27,864 nucleotides of DNA from Monoraphidium neglectum (taxonomy: Eukaryota; Chlorophyta; Chlorophyceae; Sphaeropleales; Selenastraceae), in the NCBI RefSeq assembly GCF_000611645.1, contig NW_014013206.1:1-27864 (forward strand). Reading direction: 5' to 3'. Both the position numbers and the translations under genes were made by a program. Below the pieces are notes generated by a model. That model was not told the DNA's origin and made no database searches. It worked only from the letters and a program-made list of their open reading frames with translations. Shown here one piece after another: positions 17,087 to 27,864 of this stretch (position 1 is the stretch's first letter; every line of letters starts with the position of its first letter).

Positions 17087-20000
17087 TCACAAGCCGTCGA
17101 TCTCGCAGGCGTTAACGCCGCCGCTGAGCGAGCACCCGTTGTTGTAGTCGGCTGGTACCTGGGAATAGGCTCTGGCGATGTGGTGGGCGCAGGAATTGGC
17201 GACCGTCACTGAGGGTTGGTCGCTTGGTCAAAGGTTGTGTGCAGCGGCTTACGTGCGGACGGGCCGAGCAAGGGGCGGAGCAAAGAACGGATCTGGTACA
17301 GGCCAGCCCCGTGTATCCCTCCGTGTATAGTGGTCCCCGGCAAATGCCACCCCTGCCTTGCTGAGCCGGTGCCCTGCGCAGGCAGCCCCCTGGTGTGGCC
17401 AAGCCCGCGCAAACTGCTGGCGCATTGCCTTGCTCACGATATGAGGCACACGTAGGAGCAGACGTGGTTCGTGACGGAGGCGAACTTGAATGCTAACTTG
17501 TTGGTCAGGTCAAAGAGCTTGTTGGCCTCCCAGAGGTTCTGGGTGGCCTGATCAACGGGCAGCTGCTCCGGGGTAAACACGAAGGTGCCGGTGATGTTGG
17601 AGTAGCTGTCGGGCAGGGCGGGGGTCGAGATGGATGGGGGAGGGGCGATACGGCTGTGCGTGTGCATGTGTGCGCTGTCTGCTATTGTCATGACATTAGA
17701 TGAAATGTACCCACGGTATGCCCTCACAGCAGCCGTCACGGACTTGGTGGCCGCCTCGGCTTGCCCTTGTGGCCGCGCCCCGCCTGCCTGACTCTCAACG
17801 CACGCAACTCACTCGCGCCAGTAGAGGGTGCCGTCGGGGTTGCCCGTGTTCACCAGCATGTCGGGCCCGCTGCACGCCGGCATAGCGAATGTAGGGTCCT
17901 TCTTGTCCGTAGGAGGGCTGGCGCAGGGCAGCTTTGTGAGGAGGTCGTACGAGTACGTGATGCGGCGCACGGCGACTTCCTTGCCCAGCTGTTTCATCAG
18001 GGCAAGGTTGGCGTCTGCGGCGTTTGTGATTTGAGGGCGCATGCGAGGTCAGGAAGGTCTGAGGTTGCGTTGGCGGTGCGTTGTCGCAAGGATGAGTGGC
18101 CAGGGGCAGCAGCACGGGGCAAGCAGGGGAGCGAGATCAGCAGTGGTATTTGGTGGAGGCTGGGACGGTATGGCCACGGTGGTTGCTCACATTGCGGGGC
18201 GCCGAACGTGACCACGCTGATCGTGACGCTGGTCTTCTTGTTGGCTTTGAGGTAGTATGCGGACTGCGGGAGAGGGTGGAAACGTGTGGTGTGGACGCGG
18301 TTTTACAGGCGTCGCATGCAAGAGATCACATGTAATGCAGGGATCAGGACTCTCAAGTCAGGTGGCATCCACTCAATTTGCCTGTACCCGCGCGGGAGGC
18401 GCGTGCGATCCCGCCCGCACTCACCGCCAGCGCCAGCATCGGCGCGACAGCCCCGCCCAGGGAGTGCCCGGCAAACGTGATCGAGTTCACGCCGGTGGCC
18501 GTGTCGCCGTTGACCACCAGCGCCTTGAGCTGCGCCTGCACGGCTGGCCAGAGGGCGTCGAAGAAGAAGGTGAAGCCCTTGTGGGTCTCCCCCGTCCAGG
18601 ACTTGCCTGAGAAGGAGTTGCCGGCAAAGCCCTCGCCTGTGAACGACCTGCCCTTCCACGAGACACGGTCGTACGCGAGATCTAGGGGGCGCGAGGGGGC
18701 AGGGGCGAGGGGCAGGAGCAGCCCATGTTTCGGTGATGCAGTGTGAAGTGTTGCTAGAACTACCATCTTAGATGGCAGGTGTGGACTTGGAGCGAGTGCG
18801 TTGATCTACGTAGAGAGGGGTGTTTTGCAAAACGAGGCCACAGCAAGAGGCGCGACGACATGGCATACACAGCCCGGGCCAACTTTCACGGAACCCGGCA
18901 GGCTGTGAACAGGGGAGGCCATCGCTTCACCCTGAGAGTCACGTTGCATGCCCTCATGAGCACCCAACCCTCGTGCCCAGGCCGCCACAAAGCCGCGTGG
19001 ACCCAAGCCACCCACCCAGCTTCCACTCGGATGTTGTGTTGGTGCCCCGCACAGCAATGACGAGCTGCCTGCTTTTCTGGGGCTTGGAGGGCTCAGCCGC
19101 CTGCTTGAGGATGGCCATGATGGGGTATGACACATTGTCTGACTCCAGCACATTGTATAACCCCGGCTCCAAGGGGGCGCCGCGGCCTGACGCGGCAGTG
19201 CCGCCGACGGGCTCCCAGCCCTTGGGGACAAGGTAGCCTGTCAGGCTTCCGTTGAACTGCTTGGAGCAGGCCCAGTAGTACTTGCTGCCGCGTTGAAGAG
19301 GAGGAGGGCGCAGCCGGGATGAAAGGGAGTGGTGAGGGGCAGCAAAGGTCGCGGTCCGGGACCAGGGGGCGCACAGAGGTACTCAGATAGCCATCACTGG
19401 GATGCTGGATGGGTGCTGGCCTGGCCACCACCACCCACACACCACCGGGCTGCTGACGCTTGCCTGAGCACACCCCGCCTGCAACAACAGCCCTGCAAGC
19501 TGGCTGCGGTCGAGGCATGCCGGAAGCGCCACAAACGGTCGGGGCAGGGCCGTCCCGTCTACGTACACGCCCTCACATATTGCGATTGACGTGCCAAAGC
19601 CAGTTGTAGGTCGCTCCCTCCTTGTTGAAGAGGCCCTTGAATGCATTGACAGAGTACTTTGCAGGGCCCTTGCCAGTGATCTGGATGGGTGCGGGCTTGT
19701 TCGCAACTGCAAGCGGCAGAGGGGGGCAAGCGGGCGTCAAGATGCAGGCGTCAAGATGCACTACAGTCGGCTGCACAGCACGTGTGCGCGCCGTGCAGGG
19801 GCCCACCGGACACCCAGTCTGACCGTAGCTCTGCCTGCTGTGGCTCGCAAACGACTTGGAAGCTCCCCAATGCAAGCTGCGCCTTGGTTAAATCGACACA
19901 ACAATGCAATCACACGCTTTGTTGCAGCCGGCGCGCGGGCGGGCGTTGCGTGTCATCTCTTTTGCGCGGGCGTGGCCATGCCACTCACACGACTTGGGCA

Positions 20001-20528
20001 GTGTGAGCGCGGACAGCGCCGGGGGCTCGACCTGTTTGCCATAGCCCGTCAGTGCGGGTGTCCTGCACGAGGCTGGCGGCGTCCCGATGAGGATCTTGTT
20101 GACTGTGTTGATGCCTGTGCTGCAGATCAGGCCGTTGCTGACGGGGTTCTTGTTGAAGGACTCGAGGCTGTGCGTGGCGGGAGCGAGGAGCCGGAGGGGT
20201 GGGGGAGGTTGGGAGAGGCGGTGAGCAGGTGCAACAGGGCGTGAGCCGGGTGTGATGTGGCGATGGGTGCACGCGACGTGCGCTCCTGACGGCGCACTTG
20301 CGCGCCCTGCGAGCAGCTCAGCCGTGGCCTGGGTGGCAGACTGGAGCGATGATGAAACAGATCAAATCACATGCCTACAGATTGCACTCACGTGGGACAC
20401 AGCGCATCTGCAGTAAATGTTGGTGGGGGCCCCAACTGCAGGGCTGCTGGTGGCGCCAACGCACTGATAGTAAGGGCCATCAGCAGCGGCGCCAGGGCGC
20501 GGCGTCGGTCAGAGCGAGTTGCAATCAT
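17087..20528 (-). CDS. Secreted class 3 lipase (left copy of a tandem pair)
   Basis: Nine exons join in phase (complement of 20528-20392, 20167-19989, 19706-19577, 19284-19016, 18681-18425, 18263-18191, 18014-17813, 17605-17438, 17171-17087), about 499 aa. The start MIATRSDRRRALAPLLMALT with a hydrophobic core to about residue 30 is a signal peptide. The lipase_3 core includes RQLVIAVRGTNTTSEWKL, the family's HKGF, ITFAGHSLGGAV with nucleophile Ser about 312, VVTFGAPQ, and RRITYSYDLLTKLPC with probable catalytic Asp. A late NHVCSYVC offers the probable catalytic His. Known: PF01764 enzymes hydrolyse acyl esters of triacylglycerols or polar lipids. Inferred: secreted or vacuolar/ER lumenal. 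The last exon (AYSQVPADYNNGCSLSGGVN) is supported by a matching exon in the neighbour; without it the frame would stop at 17434. All exons from 2 to 8 have exactly the same lengths as in the right copy. Confidence 0.92.
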
Positions 20529-21387
20529 GGATCCGCCTGAACTCTTGTTAGAGGGCTTCCGCGAGCGCTGGCTCAGACTGCAAAATGCCGGGGAACCCGG
20601 CCGTCGGTGTCGGGTGTCTGCTTGGTGGTTTACACGGAGGAAGATCGTTGGTGAGATGAATTTAAAGCCGACACCGATCATTACAGAAATAATTCACGCC
20701 GAACGAGGAAGGGATGCCAAGAAGGAATTCGCAAGGTGGACACAGACACACTGGCTGGGTCGGCACGGGTGCGAGCGTGGGCCCTTCTTGGGTCGGCTCA
20801 GGCTGCAACTGGCAGATGTCGGTCACGATAGACCTTGTTGATGCATACGAATACACACCCGCGGCGGCTAGGCCTGCATGCGGCACCTGGTAGCGGTGTT
20901 TCGAGGTGATGCCTGCAAGCTTTGGGCCCTCATGCCCTAATTTCTGCGAGCTGGGCATGTGAAATAGCACAGATGCTTCTCCACCTGATATTTGTTGTGA
21001 CAATTTTCCCAGCGCACGGCATGTAATAGTGGTCACAGGATTCTCTGCGAGGCCCAGCCGATTACGGTGTCTGCAAGGGCGTAACCCCTGCGATGACCTC
21101 TCAGCAAGGCGGCCGTGGCCTTTGGTGCTTGCGCCAGGTGCACGGGTTGATGCATCGCAGGGCAGGCTTGTAGATTATCGTGTCATTTGTGAGTCAGCAC
21201 CAGGACAATGGGTTATAAGAGTGCGCCACTCCGCCGCACCCCACCTGGCGCGTGCGACATCGTTGACATCACTTCCGCCTGAGCCCGTGCGGCGGTGCCC
21301 CTGGCCGACTTGCCCCTCTGCTTGGAGGCATGTAAAGCGCTTGATCCAGCTAGACTGTGCTGTTAAGAGGGTTGTTACATGTGTGTT
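20529..21387. other. Spacer between the two lipase copies
   Basis: This 859-bp region should hold the promoter of the left lipase and the 3' UTR of the right lipase. Two minus-strand TGTAA motifs are present: 21379-21375, only nine bases past the stop, and 20685-20681, about 700 bases past it and 150 bases from the left lipase's start codon. I cannot choose between them. No coding exon is supported. Confidence 0.5.
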
Positions 21388-24300
21388 TCATAGGCCGCCG
21401 CTAGGATCACACGACCCCAGGCCATTGCTACCGCCGCTGATCGAGCACATGTTATTGTAGTCCGCCGGCACCTGGGAAAACGGCCTGGTGACCCAGCAGA
21501 TGCAGACAATTGCAAGATTTAGGGTTGTGCAAACGAGGAATTGGGCAGATGCGTGCTGTGTGGCAGGCTGGAAGCGGTGAAATTGGGGGGTGGCAACAGG
21601 CAAGGCAACGTTGCGCAGATTGGGAGGGGGAGGCTGGACAGGCTGCAATCAGCAACACCCACTTGCCCTGCCGCCCCACCCCGCCCCGCCCCGCAGCCAT
21701 GCCAATCCCACGCCGCCGTTTGCCCGTGCTCCGCCACGTCCCTGGCCCTTTGATTCGCCCGACTGCCATGCTCACGAGAATATGCAGACGTAGGAGCAGA
21801 CGTGGTTGCGGTAGTTGATGAGGGCAAACTGGGCGCTGTTGGTCAGATCGACGAGCCTGCCGCCCTCCCAGAGGTTGCGCGTGTCCTGGTCAACGGGCAG
21901 CTGCGCCGGAAAGAAGTCAAAGTGACCTGTGAAGTTGGAGTAGCTGCAGGGCGGGCGCAGGGGGGGTACAGCAAATTGCATGTCAGCTGACGTGGCCGTC
22001 GCGACCACAGCCGCGTTCAAGGTTGTGCAACACCATGCAAAGCAGTGCCACGTTCCTGGCTCATGGAATCCGCCCCGGCGCACCCCGGCTCCTGGCTGCC
22101 CTCTCAGGACCCTCCGACGCGCCCCACTCACTCGCGCCAGTAGAGGGTGCCGTCGGGGTTGCCCGTGTTCACCAGCTGGTCCGTCGCGTTGCACGCCGGC
22201 ATGGCGAATGTGGGGTCCTTCTTGTTCTTCGGCGGGCTGGCGCAGGGCAGCTTGGTGAAGATGTCGTAAGAAAAGGTGATGCGGCGGACGGCCACAGCGC
22301 TGCCGAGCTGCTTCGTAATGGCCTCGTTGGCGTCTGCAGAAGGAGGTGCGTGTGTGCGAGTTGGAGGAAGGACGGGTCGAGGCCGCGCGTGAGCGAGGCT
22401 TGCTTTGCAAGGGACGGCCCGCGTCGCAAACGCGCGGCCTGGAGGAGGGCGGCCGGCAGTGGCGCCCTGAGAAAGTGGGTTAGGCGCTCACATTGCGGGG
22501 CGCCAAAGGTGACCAGGCTGATCTTGACGCTTGTCTTCTTGTTGGCCTTGAGGTAGTAGGCGGACTGCGAGAGCGAACGAGGCGAGGCGGTCGATACTTC
22601 TCTGCACACATCTCTTGCTTGCGCACCACGGTAGGCATCATACAGCTAAAGCCGTCCCAGCGGCACGCATTCTCGTCACAACAGCTGCGGCACGGATCGC
22701 AAGGCCAGCGGCTCTCAACCCCAGGCCGCGGCTGCCGAGGCTCGCGCGCTGCTCGTGCGCCCGTGAGCGTGCGCGGGCGCCGCTAAGCCTCACCGCCAGC
22801 GCCAGCAGCGGCGAGATTGCACCTCCCAGCGAGTGCCCGGCGAACGTGATCGAGTTCACGCCGGTGGCCGTGTCACCGTTGACCACCAGCGCCTTGAGCT
22901 GCGCCTGCACGGCTGGCCAGAGGGCGTCGAAGAAGAAGGTGAAGCCCTTGTGGGTCTCCCCCGTCCAGGACTTGCCCGAGAAGGAGTTGCCGGCAAAGGC
23001 CTCGCCTGTGAACGACCTGCCCTTCCACGAGACGCGGTCGTAGGCGAGGTCTGGGCCAGCACGAGGGGGCAAGAGGGGGAGTGGCAGCCGGCCCGTTGAT
23101 TGGTACTGCAGGTTCAAGTGTTGCTAGGGTTGCAATCTCAGTAGATGCGAGCTCTGTAAACATATGGATGTTGCAAGCAAGGACACGGCAAGTGGCGCGA
23201 TATGGCGCAGCCCAGGCCAACTGGTGCAGAACCAGGCAGGCTGCAAATAGGGGGACCGTCGCCGCACCCCGTGCGTCACTCTGTTTTGCCCTCATTAGCA
23301 CCCATCCCTCGTGCCCAGGCCGCCGCAAATCCGGGTGGACCCAGGCCACCCACCCAGCTTCCACTCTGGCGCAGTGTTGGTGCCCCGCACAGCGATGACG
23401 AGCTGCCTTGCTTTCTGGGGCTTGGGGGACTCAACCGCCTGCTTGAGGATGACCATAATAGGGTATGACACACCGTCTGACTCCAGCACATTGTACACCC
23501 CCGGCTCCAAGGGCGCGCCGCCGCCTGGCGCGGCTGTGCCGCCGACGGGCTCCCAGCCCTTGGGGACAAGGTAGCCTGAAAGGCTGCCATTGAATTGCTT
23601 GGAGCAAGACCAGAATTGCTTGCTGCGAAACGGAGAGGTGGATGTGTGTTCACAGGTGTGTGTGTGTAAGTGTATAAGTGCGTGTGCGTGTGTGTGTGTG
23701 TGCATGTGTGTGTGCATGTGTGTGTGCATGTGCATGTGCATGTGTGTGTGTGTGGTTCGAGGGGGGGGTACGCACAGGTGTCTAAATTGGCAGGTACCGA
23801 GGTAAGGGGGACTGTCCGCATTGCACAGCAATGCGAGGGGGAGGGAGGTGGCAGCTTGCAAGGACCGCAGGTACTGATCAGCAGTGCGAGCTTCGCAGCA
23901 GCTGCCTGCTGCCATGCTGGCCCATGCAATGCTTCGCGGAGCCGTGTGTGGGTGGCACATGCTGTTCAGGTCTCTGATGTCTGAAAGCGCTCACACGTTG
24001 CGGCTGACGTGCCAAAGCCAGTTGTAGGTCGCCCCCTCCTTGTTGAAGAGGCTCTTGTATGCGTTGAGGGAGTACTTTGCAGGGCCCTTGCCGGTGATCT
24101 GGATGGGCGCGGGCTTGTTCGCAACTGCAAGTGGCGAGGGCGAGCGCGCAGGGTGGGCAGTGGCAAAGCGGCGCCTGGCGCCGGCCGCATTGCAAAAAAA
24201 CGCGCACGCGTGCACCACACAGAGGGCCTTCCAAGGCGCAGCAGCAACAGTGCGACGCCGCCAACAGACCAGCCAACCAACCCTCCAAATGGTGTGTGTG

Positions 24301-24854
24301 TGTGTGTGTGTGTGTGTGTGACGGGATTCTGCGTAGCTCGCCCCAGCGGCTTTGAAGCCCCCGCGCCTGGCAGCGCTTCGCGTGCTGTTTTCTTGTGCTC
24401 CGATTGCGTGCATGCCACTCACATGACTTGGGCAGCGTGAGTGCGGACAGAGCTGGGGGCTCAATCTGCTTGCCAAATCCTGTCAGGCTGGGGGTCTTGC
24501 ATGTGTCCTGCGGCGTCGCGATGACATTCTTGTTCACTGCGTTGACGCCGATGCTGCACACGAGGTTGTTCTGGTCCACATTCTTGTTGAAGAGGCCGAT
24601 GCTGCAGCAGGCGGCGGCGGCGGCGGGGCGGATGTGGGCGGGATGGCTACCGGGGCGTGGGGACGCATGGCGACTGGACAGCGATGCCAATGAGCTCTCA
24701 CGGTCCCGTGACCTTGCCCTCACGTGGGGCAGAGGGTGTCCGAAAAAACAGCAGGTATGGGGATTTGCGCCAGTGCTGGGTGCGCAAGTATGGAGATGAA
24801 GGCCACCACCAGCGGCGCCAGGGTACGTTCCCGGCCACAGCGTGCTGCAGCCAT
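21388..24854 (-). CDS. Secreted class 3 lipase (right copy of a tandem pair)
   Basis: Nine exons join in phase (complement of 24854-24724, 24601-24423, 24124-23995, 23622-23354, 23050-22794, 22564-22492, 22333-22132, 21943-21776, 21484-21388), about 501 aa. The start MAAARCGRERTLAPLVVAFI continues to HPALAQ, a signal peptide with an ALA-type cleavage site. The core has QLVIAVRGTNTAPEWKLDLA, THKGF, NSITFAGHSLGGAISPLLAL (Ser310), LVTFGAPQ, RRITFSYDIFTKLPC (Asp370 probable) and NHVCSYVC (His461 probable), a full lipase_3 triad. Several Cys residues outside the core suit an oxidised, secreted protein. The substrate cannot be told from sequence. It lies upstream of its paralogue on the same strand and divergent from another lipase-like hydrolase. 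Exon 9 (PFSQVPADYNNMCSISGG) extends past an alternative in-frame stop at 21772; the donor TC|GTGAGC is shared with the left copy. Confidence 0.92.
23641..23755 (+). repeat. GT-rich microsatellite in intron 3 of the right lipase gene
   Basis: Plus strand GT repeats with regularly spaced CATG interruptions. On the sense strand it is CA-rich and ends about 18 bases before the acceptor at 23623. The left copy has no comparable tract, so the repeat arose or was lost after duplication. Confidence 0.95.
24292..24320 (+). repeat. GT microsatellite in intron 2 of the right lipase gene
   Basis: Uninterrupted GT run of 29 bases inside the intron 24422-24125. It is absent from the equivalent intron of the left copy. 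Confidence 0.95.
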
Positions 24855-26917
24855 GGAAATTTGCACGACTTTGCGCGATCTCCTTCGCGGGCAGTGAGGC
24901 CGGCGTTGGAACGTGGACGCACTCGGTGCCCGGGGTGTCTGCAAAGTGGGTGCCACAAGCTGTCGACAAGCGATGATGCAACAAAATTCAAACCAAAACG
25001 AGTGCGAGTACAATGCTGGACGCGGAAACGGGAAGGGTTCGTGGAAGCCACCACCCTTCCCAGGAGAAGTCTGACTCACCCAGGAGACACTGGCCAGTGA
25101 TGAGGTGTCAGTAGCCAGGTCATTGGGTAGTGAACAACCAAAGCAGTAAAAGCGAGAATTTTGGCTCAACACCAGCCCACACGACAGGGGCGCCTGGGTG
25201 CCGCGAGCGGCTGTCAGTCAGTTGTAATGCAAGGCAATGCATTACATCACATTACATCATGCTTTTACAGCGGCGAGGAACAACTACTGGCTCCTCATGA
25301 GGGGTCGTAACGCCCCCAAGCGGCAGCAGCGCTCCCAATGCGCCTGCGCTCCGCCGCTCCCTGGGGTGCAAGGGGTTGGGTACTATGACTCAGCCTGACG
25401 ATTGTGCGGCCACTGAGCCTGTAGAGCAGTAGTGTAGGGTCCAGGGAGATCCAACAAGTAGTGCTTGATGAAGGAACTGAAACGAGCGTGCTGATAATGG
25501 TGGTGGCCCACCAAACCTCCCAATTCGTAAGAGGGCAGCCCCCAGCTGTCAGGCTTCCGCCTGATTGCAACTACAGTACCCAAAACCCAGAGCCTGCCCT
25601 GTGCAGACAAGCTCACTGCACGGCGGCCCTGCACCCCAGCCCAGTGCAGCCAACGCAATCCACAATCTTCCGACAATGCCAGCAGGCATCAGCCGTGCAC
25701 ACAAGCGAGCGCGGTACCAAAAAGAAAGTCGACAGTGGGGACGACTGGTTGGGAAAGGTTGAGCGGTTTTGGGAGATTGTCCTCTCATTTCTGGAGGTTG
25801 TGCCGCCTCGCTCCTTGCTTCCTGGCGCGACCCACTCCTGGCATCCCCCCAAGCAGCTGCTGTAGCAGCATCAACCGCCACAACACAGTACTGCCCATGA
25901 GTACGCCCCGCATGTCTCCTCCCGTTGGTTTGCACATGGCATCACCACCACCCAATGACCCCCTTAACCCCCGACTGACGCTGTTTCGGGTCGGGACTGT
26001 ACAAAACATCTGACGGACAACAGGTACTGTAGCACATGCAGGGATGCTAGTGACAGGTGCTTTCAGGCCACCGGCTCAGTGTGAAGCCCTAGCTTGTGCA
26101 CTTCAGCTCTCTGTCACATAAATTGACGTGGACATGAGTGCCGGTGGCCTGCGGGTTCCGCCTGGCATTGTCCAAAAACGTAGCAGGGGTGCCTGATGCA
26201 GTGCTCGGAAGGTGATGGCGTCCCAGAAGTTGCATTGATGATTACGCCAAAGCCAATCATGAAGTGCTGGCGCCTGGGCTCGGCTCTCAGGCGCGTGGTG
26301 CGATCACACGCTGCAAGGATGCATGCCGCACCTGCAAGGGGGGTACGGCTCGACAGCTCGCGTTGTTCAAGATGGCAGGGGGCCGCAAGAACTGCATCCG
26401 TGCTCTTGGCGCAGTGGGTGATTGGTTTCCAGGAAACAAGGCCTTGCATCGTGTATACCACAACTGTGGAGTATAATAGTTCAAATGCTGCAAACAGGTG
26501 GATGGCCGGTGTTTGAAAGGAAGTGCAACCCAAATAAAGGGAGGCGGCACTCGCACCCGACAACGGAGCTCGTTTCGATGCACCCAAAGCTGCGGCTGCT
26601 AGCCACCCGCCGTGGTGCTGCTCGGCCCCGTCACGGCAAGCAACTCCCCAACTGGCATATCTTTGCATTTGCTCCTGCATCTGGCCGCCCATCGCGCGAT
26701 CCCTCTGAGGCGCCAGAGACCAACCATTGCATGCTGGCATTGCGTTGACGCTGCGGTGATGGCTTGCGATGACCCGGTGTGTGGGTGTGTCTCTGCCTGT
26801 TCGTTCGTCATTCATTGTCTGGGTCGCTCGTAGGTACAGCTGTTGTATCGCAGTCGCCATATCCCGCGCAGATCGACAAACCAGCACGCACAGCGCAGTC
26901 TCACCTGGATCGAAACC
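24855..26917. other. Divergent intergenic region between the right lipase and the alpha/beta hydrolase
   Basis: The flanking start codons (24854 on minus, 26918 on plus) point away from each other across 2063 bp. The region should contain both promoters and 5' UTRs and is long enough for an unrecognised gene. I find no frame with family motifs or a convincing splice series. A 366-codon minus-strand frame (26114-27214) runs across much of it and into the hydrolase exon; it reads as non-protein-like and was rejected. Confidence 0.5.
25223..25246. repeat. Small inverted repeat in the divergent intergenic region
   Basis: TGTAATGC and GCATTACA form perfect 8-bp arms around an 8-base spacer, followed by two direct copies of ATTACATCA. 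It could be a protein-binding palindrome or stem-loop; no known site is matched. Confidence 0.6.
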
Positions 26918-27864
26918 ATGCGATTGGCACGGCAGCCTATGACAATCCGAACCCATCGGTTTCATCAAAGTACGCACAGGGCAATACGCAAGCCGCTTCA
27001 CCTGCAGCGGCCGTCCAAAGGGACCGCCATCAACTGCAGTGGTGACCAGAGCGTCACCGCAGCGGGAGCACGCACGCCGGCATCCGCAGCGGGCACGGCA
27101 CCCGTGGCGGAGCCGCTGCTTGTCACCGTCCGCAGTAGGGGTCATACGCTGTCGGCCGAGCTGCTGCTGCCATCGGGCGGCCCGGCTCCGCGCGCCCTCG
27201 CCGTCTTCCTTCATGGGTGAGAGGCGCTGGCGGGCGCAGCTCCGCGTCCTGCCAAGCGGTGCGTCCCATCATACTCTCGGGCACCCGCATACCATACACT
27301 CTGCCATTCTCTCCTGCTCCAGCGGCATCGTCCGCACCGCCGCCGCAGCCGCCCCAGGCAGAGCCCCCCAAACCCCCGGCCCTGGCCCCCGCAGCTACGC
27401 CGAGCACTCAGGCCGCAAGCGCGCGTCGCTGCAGGCGGTGGCGGACGAGGCGGGCGTGTGCGTGGCCGCCCTGGACCTCCACGGCCACGGAAGATCCGAG
27501 CCGCGCGAGGCCGAGCTCAGGGGTGTCGTGCGCAGCTATCAGCACCTGGTGAGTCAGCAAGGGCCACGGCCCGGGCCCAAACCAGCACCCATAGCATCCC
27601 AGTGCTGAGGCCCTGAGAACCCCCTGAGGGCGATGATCGGACCCGTCTGAGCCGCACGGGCCGCGAGGAGCAGCGGCAACCCATCAGCCGACAGCGGCGG
27701 GGGCGTGCACCCTCAACCAGCGGCGCCGTCCCCGGCTTGGCGGGCGCCCTGCCCCGCAGGTAGATGACGCGTTTGCGCTGTTGAACGCCCTGGAAGGGCC
27801 AGAGGCGCCGCAGCCGCTGCGCGGCGCGGTGCACGGCCTGCCTCTGTTCGTGGGCGGCTACAGG
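26918..27864 (+). CDS. Alpha/beta hydrolase, monoacylglycerol-lipase type, 5' part only
   Basis: Three exons join in phase, 26918-27216, 27395-27548 and 27760 to the right edge, giving the first 185 or so residues. The core is LAVFLHGYAEHSGRKRASLQ (the oxyanion-hole HG with Y-x-EHSGR typical of monoglyceride lipases), VAALDLHGHGRSEPREAEL and VDDAFALLNALEG, ending at GLPLFVGGYR where the window stops. In this family (Hydrolase_4/serine aminopeptidase S33) the nucleophile elbow GxSxG follows at about this place, so the catalytic Ser and the rest of the triad are outside. The ATG at 26918 has a good context (A at -3) and is followed by a basic N-terminus (MRLARQPMTIRTHRFHQ), possibly an organelle presequence; an upstream exon is not excluded. 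Known: such enzymes release fatty acid from monoacylglycerol or lysophospholipid. Confidence 0.82.

Larger units (their letters stand above)
17087..24854 (-). repeat. Tandem duplication of a nine-exon lipase gene
   Basis: Two head-to-tail copies (17087-20528 and 21388-24854) share every intron position and phase. Exons 2-8 are 179, 130, 269, 257, 73, 202 and 168 bases in both; only exon 1 (137 versus 131) and exon 9 (85 versus 97) differ. Most introns differ in length and content, but the 5' part of intron 4 is still alignable. Exon 5 contains about 100 identical consecutive bases. Confidence 0.93.

Noticed and set aside
8398..24320. Idea that all CA microsatellites lie on the sense strand of their host introns
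   Set aside because: True for the activase-like gene, the right lipase and one tract in the TPR gene, but the TPR gene also has sense-strand GT tracts (15112-15177 and 14629-14668), so no strict strand bias holds.
25461..25935. Overlapping 134-codon plus and 128-codon minus frames
   Set aside because: Neither has a motif, a targeting sequence or a plausible partner exon; both are compatible with chance in this region.
26114..27214. 366-codon open frame on the minus strand
   Set aside because: It overlaps the hydrolase exon antisense, has no recognisable motif, an unbiased mixture of Cys, His and Arg, and no splice partners. GC-rich DNA yields such frames by chance. RNA evidence on the minus strand would change this.
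1..27864. CRISPR array, insertion sequence, tRNA or rRNA genes
   Set aside because: No regularly spaced direct repeats with unique spacers, no transposase motifs with terminal repeats and no recognisable tRNA or rRNA segments were seen by eye; a tRNAscan-SE/Infernal run would be decisive.

Overview
The window is nuclear DNA from a green alga, most likely a core chlorophyte (Chlorophyceae or a relative). It is very GC-rich. Its genes are split by many short GT-AG introns. The proteins carry Ala/Gly/Gln low-complexity runs. CA/GT microsatellites sit in introns, and TGTAA motifs of the kind green algae use for polyadenylation follow several stop codons. I cannot name the species from sequence alone. 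No bacterial operon, phage, CRISPR array, rRNA, tRNA or intact transposon was seen.

Seven protein genes can be assembled exon by exon, with splice phases that agree. (A) 1-910, minus: a HARE-HTH domain protein cut by the left edge. (B) 2233-5937, minus: a TauE/SafE-family membrane transporter, 8 exons, about 824 aa, with a long disordered linker between its halves. (C) 6725-11564, plus: a Rubisco-activase-like AAA+ protein fused to a C-terminal rhodanese domain that lacks the catalytic Cys, 9 exons, about 718 aa; an assembly gap flanked by G-rich tandem repeats lies in its last intron. (D) 12177-15726, minus: a TPR protein with an N-terminal targeting sequence, about 726 aa. (E) 17087-20528 and (F) 21388-24854, both minus: a tandem pair of secreted class 3 lipases, 9 exons each, about 499 and 501 aa. 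(G) 26918 to the right edge, plus: the start of an alpha/beta hydrolase of the monoacylglycerol-lipase type.

B and C are divergent across 787 bp. C and D converge, with separate polyadenylation motifs in the 612 bp between them. D, E and F read the same way, and F and G are divergent. The only obvious functional cluster is the lipase pair, with a third lipase-like hydrolase (G) next to it, which hints at extracellular and intracellular acyl-lipid hydrolysis. The most unusual item is the activase-like/rhodanese fusion. All gene models are manual reconstructions from splice signals, phase and family motifs; no transcript data or database search was available.
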